This document shows, piece after piece, positions 8,886-17,341 of a DNA stretch of 64,000 nt. The DNA is from Streptomyces sp. NBC_01217 (GTDB lineage: Bacteria; Actinomycetota; Actinomycetes; Streptomycetales; Streptomycetaceae). How positions within the stretch are numbered: position 1 is the first letter of the stretch; the number at the start of each line of letters is the position of its first letter. The stretch spans positions 806,001 through 870,000 of the forward strand of contig NZ_CP108538.1 of the NCBI RefSeq assembly GCF_035994185.1. The letters run 5' to 3'. The notes beneath the pieces were generated by a model. The model searched no databases. It had not been told where the DNA came from and saw only the letters and a program-made list of their open reading frames with translations. The position numbers and the translations under genes are program-made.

Positions 8886-10985
8886 TCAGAGCAGATACGG
8901 CAACAGTGTGTCAGGGGTGAGGGGAAGGCTGCGCAGCCTTACGCCGGTGGCGTGCCGGACGGCGTTGCCGACAGCCGCCGCAGCACCGACGATGCCGATC
9001 TCGCCGATACCCTTGCTGCCCATCGGGTTGAGATGCGGGTCGTCCTCGTCGATCCAGTGCGCCTCGATCTCCGGTACGTCGGCGTTGACCGGCACATGAT
9101 AGGAGGCGAGATCACGCTCGGTGAAGTCGCCGAATACCGGGTCGATGGTGCTGCCCTCGGTCAGGGCCATGCCGATTCCCATGGTCATTGCGCCGATGAA
9201 CTGGGAGCGCGCGGTACGGGAGTTGAGGATGTGTCCGGCGGCGAAGACGCCCAGCATCCGGCGCACCCGCACTTCTCCGGTGCGGGAGTCGACGGCGACC
9301 TCGGCGAACTGCGCGCCGAACGCATGCCGTGCGTACGGGAAGGGCCCCGAGGTCTCCCGTGCGGTGTCCGCGAAGACCGTCAGTCCCTCGGCGGGGAGGG
9401 GCCCTGTGTGCTCGCCCAGCCGGGCCAGGAGGGCGGTGGACGCCTTGTGCACGGACCAGCCCCAGGAGCCCGTGCCCGAGGAGCCGCCTGCCATCGGCGC
9501 GTCGGGCAGGTCGCTGCTGCCGATCTCGATCCGGACGTTCTCCACCGGGGTGTCCAGCGCAAGGGCCGCGATCTGCGTGAGCACGGTGCGGGCGCCGGTG
9601 CCGATGTCGGTGGCGTTGACCTGAATGCGGTACGAGCCGTCGGGTGCCGCGTGCGCCGAGGCGTTGGAGGCGGCGAGGTACACGGGGTACGTGGAGGAGG
9701 CGACGCCCGTGCCGATCAGCAGCGGCCCCTCCTCGCGGATCGCGGGGCGCGGGTCGCGGTCGTACCAGCCGAAGCGTGCGGCACCCGCCTCCAGACACGC
9801 GGCGAGGCCGCGGCTGCTGAACTCACGGCCGGAGTCCGGCTCGTCGGCCGGGTCGTTGCGCAGACGCAGTTCGACGGGGTCCATGCCGAGGGCCGTGGCG
9901 AGTTCGTCCATGGCGGACTCCAGCGCGTACATGCCCGGGGCTTCGCCCGGTGCGCGCATCCAGGAGGGGGTCGGCACATCCAGGGCGGTCACCCGGTGGG
10001 TGGTACGGCTGTGCGCGGACCCGTACATGACGCGGGTCACCACGGCCGCCTGCTCCACGAACTCATTGACGGTGGAGGTCTGGGTGATGACGTCGTGGGC
10101 GACCGTGGTGAGGGTGCCGTCGAGTTCGGCGCCGAGCCGGATGTGGTGCACGGTGGGGGGCCGGTGGCCGACCACGGCGGCCAACTGACGGCGTGGCAGG
10201 ACGACCTTGACGGGGTGTCCGGTGTGCCGGGCGGCCATGGCGGCCAGGATGACGTGCGGGCGCGCGGTGCCCTTGCTGCCGAAGCCGCCGCCGACGTGTT
10301 CGCAGACCACGGTGACCTGCTGCGGCCGGAGTCCGAAGGCGGCGGCGAGGCTGTCGCGTACCGCGGTGGAGCCCTGACTCGTGTCGTGAACGGTCAGCCG
10401 CCCGTCCTGCGTCCACTGTGCCACGGCGGCGTGCGGCTCCATGGGGTGGTTGTGCAGGGCGCCGACGGTGTAGGTGGCGTCCAGCTGTACGGGTGCCACG
10501 TCGAAGGCCCGGTCGGCGTCGCCGCGTTCGCGGACCGCCGGGTAGCCGCCGTTGACGGCCTGCGGGACGTACAGCCCGGGATCGTCCTCGGACAGGACGA
10601 CATCGTGCCCGGTGGCCTCGTACACGATCTCCAGCGCCCGGGCCCCGGCGCGGGCCTGCTCGAGCGTGTCGGCCACCACGAGCGCGATGTGCCAGCCCCA
10701 GTGCGGGATCCGGTCGTTCTGGAGGACGGCGAGGATCGGGTCGTCCGGCCCCTTCAGCGACGGGGCGTTGTCGTGGGTGAGGACGGCGTGCACGCCCGGC
10801 AGGGCCAGTGCCTCGTCGGCGCGGACGGCGCTGACACGGCCGCGGGCGATCGTGGCGGGGACGGGCCAGCCGTGCAGACAGCCCGGCGGGGTGTGCTCGG
10901 CGGCGTATCGGGCGATGCCCGTGACCTTGTCCCGGCCCTCGAGGCGTACGACGGGGCTGCCCAGTGATGGAGGGGCCTGGCTCAT
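8886..10985 (-). CDS. Xanthine dehydrogenase/aldehyde oxidase family molybdopterin-binding subunit (PaoC/YagR type)
   Basis: 699 residues from the ATG at 10985 (MSQAPPSLGSPVVRLEGRDK). Large catalytic subunit of a heterotrimeric molybdenum hydroxylase that oxidises aldehydes or N-heterocycles in the cytoplasm or periplasm. It contains the a/b-hammerhead domain (RLEGRDKVTGIARYAAE) and MoCo-binding loops including CEHVGGGFGSKGTARPHV, WMRAPGEAPGMYALESAMDE and GGSSGTGSWGW. The C-terminal NPMGSKGIGEIGIVGAAAAV holds the conserved active-site glutamate. Length and motifs fit the PaoC/YagR/XdhA group rather than full-length XdhB. It is the last gene of the operon, 64 bases after the FAD subunit; two tandem copies of GGCTGCGGGTC lie in that gap. 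No XdhC/PaoD chaperone is seen nearby. Substrate unknown. Confidence 0.9.
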   Translation of the reverse strand: MSQAPPSLGSPVVRLEGRDKVTGIARYAAEHTPPGCLHGWPVPATIARGRVSAVRADEALALPGVHAVLTHDNAPSLKGPDDPILAVLQNDRIPHWGWHIALVVADTLEQARAGARALEIVYEATGHDVVLSEDDPGLYVPQAVNGGYPAVRERGDADRAFDVAPVQLDATYTVGALHNHPMEPHAAVAQWTQDGRLTVHDTSQGSTAVRDSLAAAFGLRPQQVTVVCEHVGGGFGSKGTARPHVILAAMAARHTGHPVKVVLPRRQLAAVVGHRPPTVHHIRLGAELDGTLTTVAHDVITQTSTVNEFVEQAAVVTRVMYGSAHSRTTHRVTALDVPTPSWMRAPGEAPGMYALESAMDELATALGMDPVELRLRNDPADEPDSGREFSSRGLAACLEAGAARFGWYDRDPRPAIREEGPLLIGTGVASSTYPVYLAASNASAHAAPDGSYRIQVNATDIGTGARTVLTQIAALALDTPVENVRIEIGSSDLPDAPMAGGSSGTGSWGWSVHKASTALLARLGEHTGPLPAEGLTVFADTARETSGPFPYARHAFGAQFAEVAVDSRTGEVRVRRMLGVFAAGHILNSRTARSQFIGAMTMGIGMALTEGSTIDPVFGDFTERDLASYHVPVNADVPEIEAHWIDEDDPHLNPMGSKGIGEIGIVGAAAAVGNAVRHATGVRLRSLPLTPDTLLPYLL

Positions 10986-11049
10986 GACGGGGTCCTCACG
11001 TCTGCGGATCGGCTGCGGGTCGGCTGCGGGTCGGCGTATCTGCGGATGC

Positions 11050-12036
11050 TCAGCTGTCGGCGGCCAGTTCGGCCAGCGCGTCGACGGCCAGGCTGCGGGC
11101 GAGGCCCACCTTGAACGCGTTGTCGCGCAGCGGCCGGGCCGCGGCGAGTTCGGCGTCCACGGCCCGGGCGAAGGTCGCCTCGGTGGCCGGTGCGCCCCGG
11201 AGCGCGTCCTCTGCGGTGTGCGCGCGCCAGGGCTGGTGGGCGAGCCCGCCGAAGGCGAGCGCCGCATGCTCGATCCGGCCGTCGCGGACGCTCAGTACCG
11301 CGGCGACGGACGCGAGGGCGAACGCGAACGAGGCGCGGTCGCGGGCCTTGCGGTAGAGGGAGCCGGCGCCGTCCGGGCGCGGCGGCAGGACCACTTCGGT
11401 GATGAGCTCGCCCGCCCCGATCTCGGTGTCCCGGTGCGGGGTGTCGCCCGGCAGCCGGTGGAATTCGGTGGCGGACACGGTCCGTTCGCCGTCCGGCCCG
11501 TGCAGCTTGACGGTGGCGTCGAGGGCGGCCAGGGCGACGGCCATGTCGGACGGGTGAGTGGCTACGCAGTGCTCGGAGTGGCCGAGCACCGCGAGATCGC
11601 GGTGGGCGCCTTCGACGGCGGGGCAGCCGGTGCCCGGCTCCCGCTTGTTGCACGGCTTGGAGGTGTCCTGGAAGTAGGAGCAGCGGGTGCGCTGGAGCAG
11701 GTTGCCACCGGTCGTCGCGGTGTTGCGGAGCTGCCCGGACGCACCGGAAAGCAGTGCCTGCGACAGGGCGGGGTAGCGGGTGCGTACCGCGCGATGGGCG
11801 GCCAGGTCGCTGTTGCGCACGGTCGCACCGATGCGCAGTCCGCCGTCGTCGGTGTCGGCCACCTGGTCCAGGGGCAGTCGGCTGATGTCGATGAGCAGGC
11901 CGGGGGTTTCCACTCCGAGCTTCATCAGGTCGACGAGGTTCGTGCCGCCGCCGAGGAATCCGGCGCCGGGGTGGGCGGAGCTCTCACGGACCGCTTCGGC
12001 GGTGGTTCGGGCGCGGAGGTAGGCGAAGGGTTTCAC
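11050..12036 (-). CDS. FAD-binding subunit of molybdenum hydroxylase, PaoB/YagS type
   Basis: 328 residues from a GTG at 12036 that overlaps the stop of the upstream iron-sulfur gene (GTGA), indicating translational coupling. Medium subunit carrying FAD between the Fe-S subunit and the acceptor. The FAD loop [17 protein letters not shown] is near residue 27, and the second FAD block is [18 protein letters not shown]. An unusual Cys-rich insert ([20 protein letters not shown] then GCPAV) corresponds to the insertion that carries a [4Fe-4S] cluster in E. coli PaoB. The C-terminal CO dehydrogenase flavoprotein domain ([20 protein letters not shown]) is complete. Part of the three-gene operon. 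Confidence 0.9.
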   Translation of the reverse strand: MKPFAYLRARTTAEAVRESSAHPGAGFLGGGTNLVDLMKLGVETPGLLIDISRLPLDQVADTDDGGLRIGATVRNSDLAAHRAVRTRYPALSQALLSGASGQLRNTATTGGNLLQRTRCSYFQDTSKPCNKREPGTGCPAVEGAHRDLAVLGHSEHCVATHPSDMAVALAALDATVKLHGPDGERTVSATEFHRLPGDTPHRDTEIGAGELITEVVLPPRPDGAGSLYRKARDRASFAFALASVAAVLSVRDGRIEHAALAFGGLAHQPWRAHTAEDALRGAPATEATFARAVDAELAAARPLRDNAFKVGLARSLAVDALAELAADS

Positions 12037-12599
12037 GGCGCCACGTCCTCGATCGCCTCGACGATACGGGGGTAGGCGCCGCAGCGGCACAGGTTGCCGC
12101 TCATCCGCTCGCGGATCTCGGGGGCGTCGAGCGGCGCGGGGGTGGATACGGGTGCGGTGCGCGCGGTGGCGTGGGACGGAAAGCCGTCCGCCGCCTCGCC
12201 GAGCATGCCGACGGCCGAGCAGATCTGGCCGGGCGTGCAGTAGCCGCACTGCAGGGCGTCACGGTCCAGGAAGGCTTCCTGGAGGGGGTGGAGCCGGTCG
12301 CCGTCGGCGAGGCCCTCGACGGTGGTGATGCGGGCGCCGTCGTGGGCGACGGCGAGCAGCAGACAGCTGTTGGCGCGCCGCCCGTCGACGATGACGGTGC
12401 ACGCCCCGCACTGTCCGTGGTCGCAGCCCTTCTTCGCGCCGATCAGGTCGACGTGTTCGCGCAGGGCGTCCAGGACCGTGGTGCGGTGATCGAGCGTCAG
12501 GGTCCGCTCGGTGCCGTTGATGTGCAGTGTCAGGGTGGAACGGTGGCCGCTTGCTCCCGGCTGTCGCGCACCGTCGTCCCGCCCGTGAGAGGGGTCCAC
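12033..12599 (-). CDS. [2Fe-2S] iron-sulfur subunit of molybdenum hydroxylase (PaoA/YagT type)
   Basis: 188 residues; GTG at 12599. Small subunit with two [2Fe-2S] clusters. The plant-ferredoxin-like N-terminal domain has [20 protein letters not shown] plus a following Cys (NSCLL). The helical [2Fe-2S] domain has [14 protein letters not shown] and [14 protein letters not shown]. All eight cluster cysteines are visible. An extra segment rich in Ala/Thr/Pro between the two halves of the second motif is seen in the PaoA/YagT group. No twin-arginine signal is present in this reading frame, so the enzyme is probably cytoplasmic, unlike E. coli PaoA. First gene of the operon; its stop overlaps the FAD-subunit start by four bases. 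Confidence 0.9.
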   Translation of the reverse strand: MDPSHGRDDGARQPGASGHRSTLTLHINGTERTLTLDHRTTVLDALREHVDLIGAKKGCDHGQCGACTVIVDGRRANSCLLLAVAHDGARITTVEGLADGDRLHPLQEAFLDRDALQCGYCTPGQICSAVGMLGEAADGFPSHATARTAPVSTPAPLDAPEIRERMSGNLCRCGAYPRIVEAIEDVAP

Positions 12600-12663
12600 T
12601 CACTCACGCCTTTCAGGGGTGGCCTTTTGCCCGCTTTCTACCAGATTTTCGACGCCTTCCGCT

Positions 12664-13083
12664 TCATTGCTCCGTCGCCGGGCCGTGGCTCTCCGGCCGG
12701 CTCCGCAGGCGCAGGCGCACCTCTTCCTCCTGGTCTCCGGAGACCGTCCCGACGACCTGTACGTCGAAGGCGTGCGCCAGGCTCCGCCGGAGCCGTTCGA
12801 CCGCCCAGTAGCCGCCCTGCACGTCGAGCGACACGGGCGCGCCGAGCGAGACCGGCCCCGAGACCACCCTCCCCTCTGTGACATCGACGGTCGCCACCCA
12901 TGCGGTGGGACGCTTCTCGGCGAGTTTCTCGGGTACGTCGACCGACGCCCGGTCGGTCGTGAAGGCGGCGCGCAGCGCATCGAAGACCATGCGCGCGTCG
13001 CCGGTGTCGCACCCGCTGATGACGACCGAAACCTCCTGGCCGTGCAGGCTCTCCTCCGTCTGCCTCTCCTTGATGCTGTTCAC
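12664..13083 (-). CDS. Hypothetical protein, conserved in Streptomyces
   Basis: 139 residues; GTG at 13083 with GGAGGG seven bases upstream. Predicted soluble alpha/beta protein: VSVVISGCDTGDARMVFDAL at the N-terminus, a strand pair around AWVATVDVTEGRV, then SLDVQGGYWAVERLRRSLAH and a C-terminal VVGTVSGDQEEEVRLRLRSR. The pattern of a small domain with a strand-helix repeat suggests a ligand- or protein-binding role, but I do not recognise a named family. It is separated from the Fe-S subunit by 64 bases on the same strand and may belong to that transcript as an upstream gene. Confidence 0.6.
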   Translation of the reverse strand: MNSIKERQTEESLHGQEVSVVISGCDTGDARMVFDALRAAFTTDRASVDVPEKLAEKRPTAWVATVDVTEGRVVSGPVSLGAPVSLDVQGGYWAVERLRRSLAHAFDVQVVGTVSGDQEEEVRLRLRSRPESHGPATEQ

Positions 13084-13175
13084 CGCGGTTCCCTCCGCTC
13101 GGCGCTGTGCTCATGGGGCCCCGCGGTTCGCCCGCGCGGGACCGAAACACTTTTAGCTTCATATCCACTTAAAAC

Positions 13176-13562
13176 ATGAATTCATTGCCTTTGCCGAGTG
13201 ATGCCCTCGCCTCGGGGTATTCGGGAGGCATGGACGTATCGAACGGAGACCTCAGTTCACTGGCCCTCACGCTTGCCGACGGGCGGGGCGCGACCGGGGT
13301 GGTGATGGGCGTCGTCGGCGTGGTGCTGGTGGCTGTGCTGATCGGTGCCGTCTGGCTGGGAAAGCGGCGCCGGGCCCAGGAGCTGCCTCCACCGCGGCCC
13401 GACGAGCAGCCGCCGCAGCCGGACCACCGCAGCCATATCGAGCAGCGCGATGTCCATGGCGACGACAGCTTCCCGCCCGACGGGCGGGGCCTGTCCCCCT
13501 ATGAGCTCGGCGACCACGGGAGCGAGACCATCCGTCGCGACAGCGACGAGCAGCGTGGCTGA
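13176..13562 (+). CDS. DUF6479-type small membrane protein
   Basis: Up to 128 residues with one transmembrane helix (GVVMGVVGVVLVAVLIGAVW) followed at once by the positively charged LGKRRRAQELPPPRPDEQPP and an acidic tail with RGLSPYELGDHGSE. This layout (short N-terminus, single helix, LGxRRR stop-transfer, Pro-rich tail) is the DUF6479 family known from Streptomyces. The function is not known. The start is uncertain: ATG 13176 has no clear ribosome site, while ATG 13230 has GGGAGG only one base away. Divergent from the upstream hypothetical gene. Confidence 0.65.
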   Translation: MNSLPLPSDALASGYSGGMDVSNGDLSSLALTLADGRGATGVVMGVVGVVLVAVLIGAVWLGKRRRAQELPPPRPDEQPPQPDHRSHIEQRDVHGDDSFPPDGRGLSPYELGDHGSETIRRDSDEQRG

Positions 13563-13723
13563 GCTGCCGGACGCCGGGGGAGGCAGCCGCCTCACCCGAT
13601 CGCCGCGGCGGGGTGCGCGGCGGGCGCCGCGTGTTGCGGGAGCAGCTGCCCGCGGTGAGGCTGGTGAGGCTCCGGCGGCCGCCGGCACGCGCAGGCCGCA
13701 GAACCGATGAAGGCAGTAGGACC

Positions 13724-14551
13724 ATGACCGGAAGCCATCCCGGGGCGGCGTCGATGCCGGCACCGCTGACCGGATCCGCAGCGCCCTGCTGGGTCAATCT
13801 GATGACCCGCGACCTGGAATCGGCGCAGGAGTTCTACGCCGCCGTGCTGGGCTGGTCCTTCCGGCCGGGCAAGCTCGGGCAGGAGTTCTCCGTCGCCCGC
13901 CGCGGGGACGTTCCGGTCGCCGGTATCGGTGCGGTGGCGACCGCCTATCGGGTGGCCGTGGCCTGGACCCCCTACTTCGCCGTGTCCGACGCCGACGCGG
14001 CGGCCTCGCGCATCCGTGAGCGCAGCGGCACGGTCGCGGTGGGGCCGATGGCGCTCGGCAAGGGGCGCGGGGCGCTGGCGGCGGACCTCGACGGTGCGGT
14101 GTTCGGCATCTGGGAGCGTACCGAGCCCGCGACCTCACCCCCCGCACCGGACGGCCACTCGCACGCCTGGCTGCGGCTGCACACCAGGAACGCCTTCGAC
14201 GCGGCGATCTTCTACGGCGGGGTGTTCGGCTGGGCGAGCGGAAACCCCGGGTGCTGCGAGGTGTCGTACGAGGGGGACGAGGTCATCGTCGACTGCGAGG
14301 GGCGTCAGCTCGCCCGGATCGGCTCCGGTGCGGTGGAAGCGGCCCCTGATCCGCTGGTCCGCCCGCACTGGCAGGTCTACTTCCCCGTCACCGATGTGGC
14401 GGCCACGGTCGAGACCGCGCGGAAGCACGGCGGCAGCCTGGTCGAGCAGCGACCGCTGGGCCAGGGCAGCGAGGCGACCCTCCTGGACCCGGACGGCGGC
14501 CTCTTCACCGTCACGGACGTCCAAAACCCCACCGCGGGCGATCACGGCTGA
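13724..14551 (+). CDS. VOC family protein with two glyoxalase-like domains
   Basis: 275 residues from the ATG at 13724 (AGGCAGTAGG just upstream). Two tandem vicinal-oxygen-chelate modules are visible. The first spans residues about 18-130 (CWVNLMTRDLESAQEFYAAV, LGWSF, ending in DLDGAVFGIWE). The second spans about 145-270 (AWLRLHTRNAFDAAIFYGGV, FGWA, ending in LLDPDGGLFTVTDV). This is the CFP32-like/hydroxylase-type VOC arrangement common in Streptomyces. Metal ligands and substrate cannot be fixed from sequence alone. Cytoplasmic; same strand as the following single-domain VOC gene but 157 bases away, so co-transcription is uncertain. Confidence 0.8.
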   Translation: MTGSHPGAASMPAPLTGSAAPCWVNLMTRDLESAQEFYAAVLGWSFRPGKLGQEFSVARRGDVPVAGIGAVATAYRVAVAWTPYFAVSDADAAASRIRERSGTVAVGPMALGKGRGALAADLDGAVFGIWERTEPATSPPAPDGHSHAWLRLHTRNAFDAAIFYGGVFGWASGNPGCCEVSYEGDEVIVDCEGRQLARIGSGAVEAAPDPLVRPHWQVYFPVTDVAATVETARKHGGSLVEQRPLGQGSEATLLDPDGGLFTVTDVQNPTAGDHG

Positions 14552-14708
14552 ACGGACCGAGGTCACCGTTCATCTCCCCCACGGCTCGCGCAGGCGCTCG
14601 ACGGGCGGTGCGACCCCGCCTAGGATCTTGAGTACGGCATCGCGCGCCGGTCACCGGCCGGGTGAGGCGTGGAGGTGCCCGTGAGATGCCCGTTGGAGGC
14701 ATTCCACA

Positions 14709-15098
14709 GTGTCAGTCGATTTGAATCACACCATCATTCACGCCCGGGACAACCGGGAATCCGCCGAGTTCCTGGCGAACATACTGGGTCTGGAAGTCGG
14801 TGCGGAATGGGGCCCGTTCATCGCGGTCGCCACCGCCAACGGGGTCACCCTGGACTTCGCGACCATCCCCGAGGAATCGATCGTCGGGCAGCACTACGCC
14901 TTCCTCGTCTCGGAGGCGGAGTTCGACACGGCGTACGCCCGCATCAAGGAGCTCGGGATCACGTACTACGCGGATCCGCACCGCAAGCGTCCGGGCGAGA
15001 TCAACCACAACGACGGCGGACGGGGTGTGTACTTCCTCGATCCCGTCGGTCACGCCATGGAGATCATCACACGTCCTTACGGTGGCTACACCTCGTAA
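14709..15098 (+). CDS. VOC family protein (single glyoxalase domain)
   Basis: 129 residues; GTG at 14709 with GGAGG about ten bases upstream. A typical single VOC domain: DLNHTIIHARDNRESAEFLA at the N-terminus with a His in the first metal-ligand position, LGLEVGAEWGPFIAV, and a C-terminal RGVYFLDPVGHAMEIITRPY with a further His and the Glu metal-ligand position. Such proteins include bleomycin-resistance-like and dioxygenase-like members; the substrate is not predictable here. Converges with the acetyltransferase gene over a 73-base gap that contains a hairpin. Confidence 0.82.
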   Translation: MSVDLNHTIIHARDNRESAEFLANILGLEVGAEWGPFIAVATANGVTLDFATIPEESIVGQHYAFLVSEAEFDTAYARIKELGITYYADPHRKRPGEINHNDGGRGVYFLDPVGHAMEIITRPYGGYTS

Positions 15099-15124
15099 CA
15101 CCACGTAGGTACGGGATCGAGGGT

Positions 15125-15156
15125 CCGGCCGGACTTCCCCCGCGGGTTCCGGTCGG
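15125..15156. terminator. Probable bidirectional terminator between convergent genes
   Basis: CCGGCCGGA (15125-15133) can pair with TCCGGTCGG (15148-15156), nine pairs including one G-U, with a 14-base loop. It lies between the convergent VOC gene (ends 15098) and acetyltransferase gene (ends 15172). Confidence 0.45.
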
Positions 15157-15171
15157 CCCCTTTCCCGGTGC

Positions 15172-15681
15172 TCAGGCGATCGGCAGCAGCAGTTCGGGCC
15201 GGTCCCACATCACGGCGGGCGGATTGGCGGCAAGGGTGCCGGTCGGACGGGCCCCCACACTGCGGTAGAAGCCCTCGGCGGGCGGGTGCGAGACGATACG
15301 GACGCCGGTCAGGCCGGCGCGCAGCGCCTCTTCGCGCAGGTGCCCGATGAGCAGGCGCCCGATGCCGAGACCCTGTGCGTCATCGGCGACGAACATGAGG
15401 TCGAGTTCGGGCGGGGCGAGGACCAGCGAGTAGAAGCCGACGATCCGGTCGGTGCCGGGTTCGACGGCCGTGAAGACCTGGTGGGTCTCGATGTAGTCGG
15501 GCCCGACCCGGTATCCGGCGACCATCGGGGCGTAGGGCCCCTCATAGGCGCGCGAGGTCCTGACCAGCCTGGTGAGCCGCTTCGCGTCCCGCGCGGTCGC
15601 CCGCCTGATCCGGATGGCCCCGCCATCTGCCCCGCCGCCGGGTCGCGTAACGCTCGGTCTCATAGAGGGAGTATCACGCAT
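15172..15681 (-). CDS. GNAT family N-acetyltransferase
   Basis: 169 residues from the ATG at 15681; the ATG at 15663 is an alternative. The GNAT fold is recognisable: N-terminal IRIRRATARDAKRLTRLVRT, a central strand pair (IVGFYSLVLAPPELDLMFVA) and the acetyl-CoA pyrophosphate loop DDAQGLGIGRLLIGHLREEA (Q/RxxGxG/A type). A C-terminal FYRSVGARPTGT segment closes the fold. Transfers an acetyl group from acetyl-CoA to an unknown amine. It starts 43 bases after the DUF1992 stop on the same strand and is probably its transcript partner. Confidence 0.8.
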   Translation of the reverse strand: MRDTPSMRPSVTRPGGGADGGAIRIRRATARDAKRLTRLVRTSRAYEGPYAPMVAGYRVGPDYIETHQVFTAVEPGTDRIVGFYSLVLAPPELDLMFVADDAQGLGIGRLLIGHLREEALRAGLTGVRIVSHPPAEGFYRSVGARPTGTLAANPPAVMWDRPELLLPIA

Positions 15682-15724
15682 CCGGATGCGGGGCCCCTCC
15701 GCACGCAGTCGCGGACCGCCGGGG

Positions 15725-16129
15725 CTACGACGGGCCGCGTGCCGCGCGCCACTCCTCGACCACGGCATCGACGTCGAACGGCTTGACGTTCAGCAGGGGG
15801 CCCGGCGGGGGCCGCCTGATGGCCGCCCGGATCTTCTCGTTGATCTCGGTCAGCATGCGCCGCAGCTCGGCCTCCGTCCGCGTACCGGCCACGGCGTCGC
15901 GCACATCCTCCGCCTCTTTGCGCAGCGCAAGTGCCGGGGGAAGCATCGACACCCCCTCGCGCTGCATCTTCTGCTTGATCCACCAGGTCTCGTCATAGGG
16001 GGCGTCGAGGCTGTCGAGCGGCTTGCCGAATCCCGGCAACTGCGAGAAGTCGCCGCGCTGCTCGGACTCGCGGATCTGCTTGTCGACCCATGATTCGAAG
16101 CTGACGCCCGCAGGCTTGCGTTCGGTCAA
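15725..16129 (-). CDS. DUF1992 (DnaJ homologue subfamily C member 28-like) protein
   Basis: 134 residues. The TTG at 16129 is chosen because GAGAGGGG lies six bases upstream and the family homology begins a few residues later; a GTG at 16198 lacks a ribosome site. The DUF1992 signature is clear: FESWVDKQIRESEQRGDFSQ, then LPGFGKPLDSLD and ETWWIKQKMQREGVSMLPPA, then LALRKEAEDV. Its helical C-terminus (LRRMLTEINEKIRAAIRRPP) ends with KPFDVDAVVEEWRAAR. Family members are small helical proteins related to the conserved domain of DNAJC28. The function in bacteria is unknown. Confidence 0.82.
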   Translation of the reverse strand: MTERKPAGVSFESWVDKQIRESEQRGDFSQLPGFGKPLDSLDAPYDETWWIKQKMQREGVSMLPPALALRKEAEDVRDAVAGTRTEAELRRMLTEINEKIRAAIRRPPPGPLLNVKPFDVDAVVEEWRAARGPS

Positions 16130-16223
16130 CGTACGCCCCTCTCGGAGGACTCGTAATCCGGTCCTTTCACGATACTCAGGGACCTTCGGAGCACTCACGG
16201 TGCCCACGTCGTCACTTCGCAAG

Positions 16224-16240
16224 GGGCCGCAGCGCGGCCC
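16224..16240. terminator. Hairpin downstream of the copper-promoter gene
   Basis: GGGCCGC (16224-16230) and GCGGCCC (16234-16240) form a 7-bp stem with a three-base loop, four bases beyond the stop at 16245 on the minus strand. Likely a terminator for that gene. Confidence 0.5.
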
Positions 16241-16244
16241 GGGT

Positions 16245-17183
16245 TCAGTGCGCGTGCCCGCCGGAGGTCGGGGCTTCGCCCTCCTGGCCGACGACGCCCT
16301 CCTGCGATGCCGCCGCCGGGACGGTGAACGCCGCCGTGCGGACCTTCCCCTCGTGCTTGAAGTCGAGGAAGAGCCTGTACGTGCCGGTGCTGGGCGCCGT
16401 CGCCGTGAAGGACACCCCAGGACCCGGGCCGCCCTCGTTCGGGTGGACGTGCAGATAGGCCAGGTCACCCGAGCGCAGGGCGACCAGATGTCCGTACGCG
16501 CCGAGATAGGGCTGCAGATCGATGACGGGACGGCCGTTCCTGGTGACGGTCAGTTTCAGCTCTCCGTCCCGGCCCGCGCGCAGTCCGCCGTCGAGTGCGA
16601 CGCGGTAGCCGTCCACCTCCGCGATGGCGCGCGGGGACGGGAGGGCCGCGGGGCGGTAGGTGCCGGAGACGGCGAGGTCCGCGCCCAGCGTGAGGTTCTC
16701 CGCGCCCTCGGCCGCGGGCGTGAAGTCGGCGAACGCCCGGTAGCCACCGGCCTCGGGCAGGTCGACGGGGGTCGACCAGGTGCCGTCGGCCGCGCGGACG
16801 GGATGCAGGTGCCGGTATTCGGTCAGGTCGGCCGAGGCGAGGATGAAATGCAGTTCCTTGCCGTGCTCTCGCCGATAGGCGGTGACCTTGCGGCCCCTGT
16901 CGTCCTTGATGGCGAAACGTAGTTCGGTCCGGGCCCCGGCCCGTATCGCAGGCGTTTCGAGGGCCAGCGTGTAGCCGCCCTCGGATATCTGCAACCCGCC
17001 GGCCACCCGGTCCGCCGCTCCCTGAGCCCCGCCCTCCCCTCCCTCGGCGTGGCCGGCGTGCTGCTGTGCGGGGCGGTCCTCGGCGGCCACCAGGGGGCCG
17101 ACGCCCCTGCCCACTCCGTACGCGGCCCCGAAGGTCGCGGCGAGCGCGGCGGTGAAGGCGGTGATCCTCAGCGCGTTGTTCAT
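16245..17183 (-). CDS. Exported, membrane-anchored protein with His-containing ends, probably copper-responsive
   Basis: 312 residues from the ATG at 17183, with GGAGG seven bases upstream; the ATG at 17198 would overlap that site. Residues 1-30 (NALRITAFTAALAATFGAAY) are a signal peptide or anchor. The exported part carries QQHAGHAEGG near residue 45 and ends in GGHAH, both possible metal sites. Two beta-rich domains follow (LHFILASADLTEYRHLHPVR, then AYGHLVALRSGDLAYLHVHP), each with an L-HVHP/LHPV-type His pair. The fold may be related to CopC or YtkA-like domains, but I do not recognise a named family. A near-palindromic CsoR-like operator lies inside its promoter, so a role in extracytoplasmic copper handling is inferred. 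Confidence 0.75.
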   Translation of the reverse strand: MNNALRITAFTAALAATFGAAYGVGRGVGPLVAAEDRPAQQHAGHAEGGEGGAQGAADRVAGGLQISEGGYTLALETPAIRAGARTELRFAIKDDRGRKVTAYRREHGKELHFILASADLTEYRHLHPVRAADGTWSTPVDLPEAGGYRAFADFTPAAEGAENLTLGADLAVSGTYRPAALPSPRAIAEVDGYRVALDGGLRAGRDGELKLTVTRNGRPVIDLQPYLGAYGHLVALRSGDLAYLHVHPNEGGPGPGVSFTATAPSTGTYRLFLDFKHEGKVRTAAFTVPAAASQEGVVGQEGEAPTSGGHAH

Positions 17184-17234
17184 GACGGTGTCCTCCATCG
17201 GGTCCGTCGGGAGGCAGCGTTTCCCGACCTCCAC

Positions 17235-17262
17235 AACATACCCCCTAGGGGTATCAAGTCAA
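17235..17262 (-). promoter_or_regulatory. Promoter with CsoR-like copper operator in the -35/-10 spacer
   Basis: On the minus strand, TTGACT (17262-17257) and TATGTT (17240-17235) are separated by 16 bases. The spacer and its edge hold ATACCCCCTAGGGGTAT (plus strand, 17238-17254), a 7-bp inverted repeat around three bases. The layout fits the A/T-flanked C-run/G-run palindrome bound by CsoR-type copper repressors. The expected transcript start is about 45 bases before the ATG at 17183. Regulator identity is inferred. Confidence 0.7.
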
Positions 17263-17341
17263 CCCGGGAGCACCCATGGATCCACGCCTCGCAAGGGACC
17301 GGCCGAGAAGGCCGACCGGGGGCCGGGCCCCGGCTTTCGCC

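Noticed and set aside
17235..17262. CueR/MerR-type activator site in the copper-like promoter
   Set aside because: MerR-type promoters have 19-20 base spacers; this spacer is 16 bases and the palindrome has the C-run/G-run form of CsoR sites.
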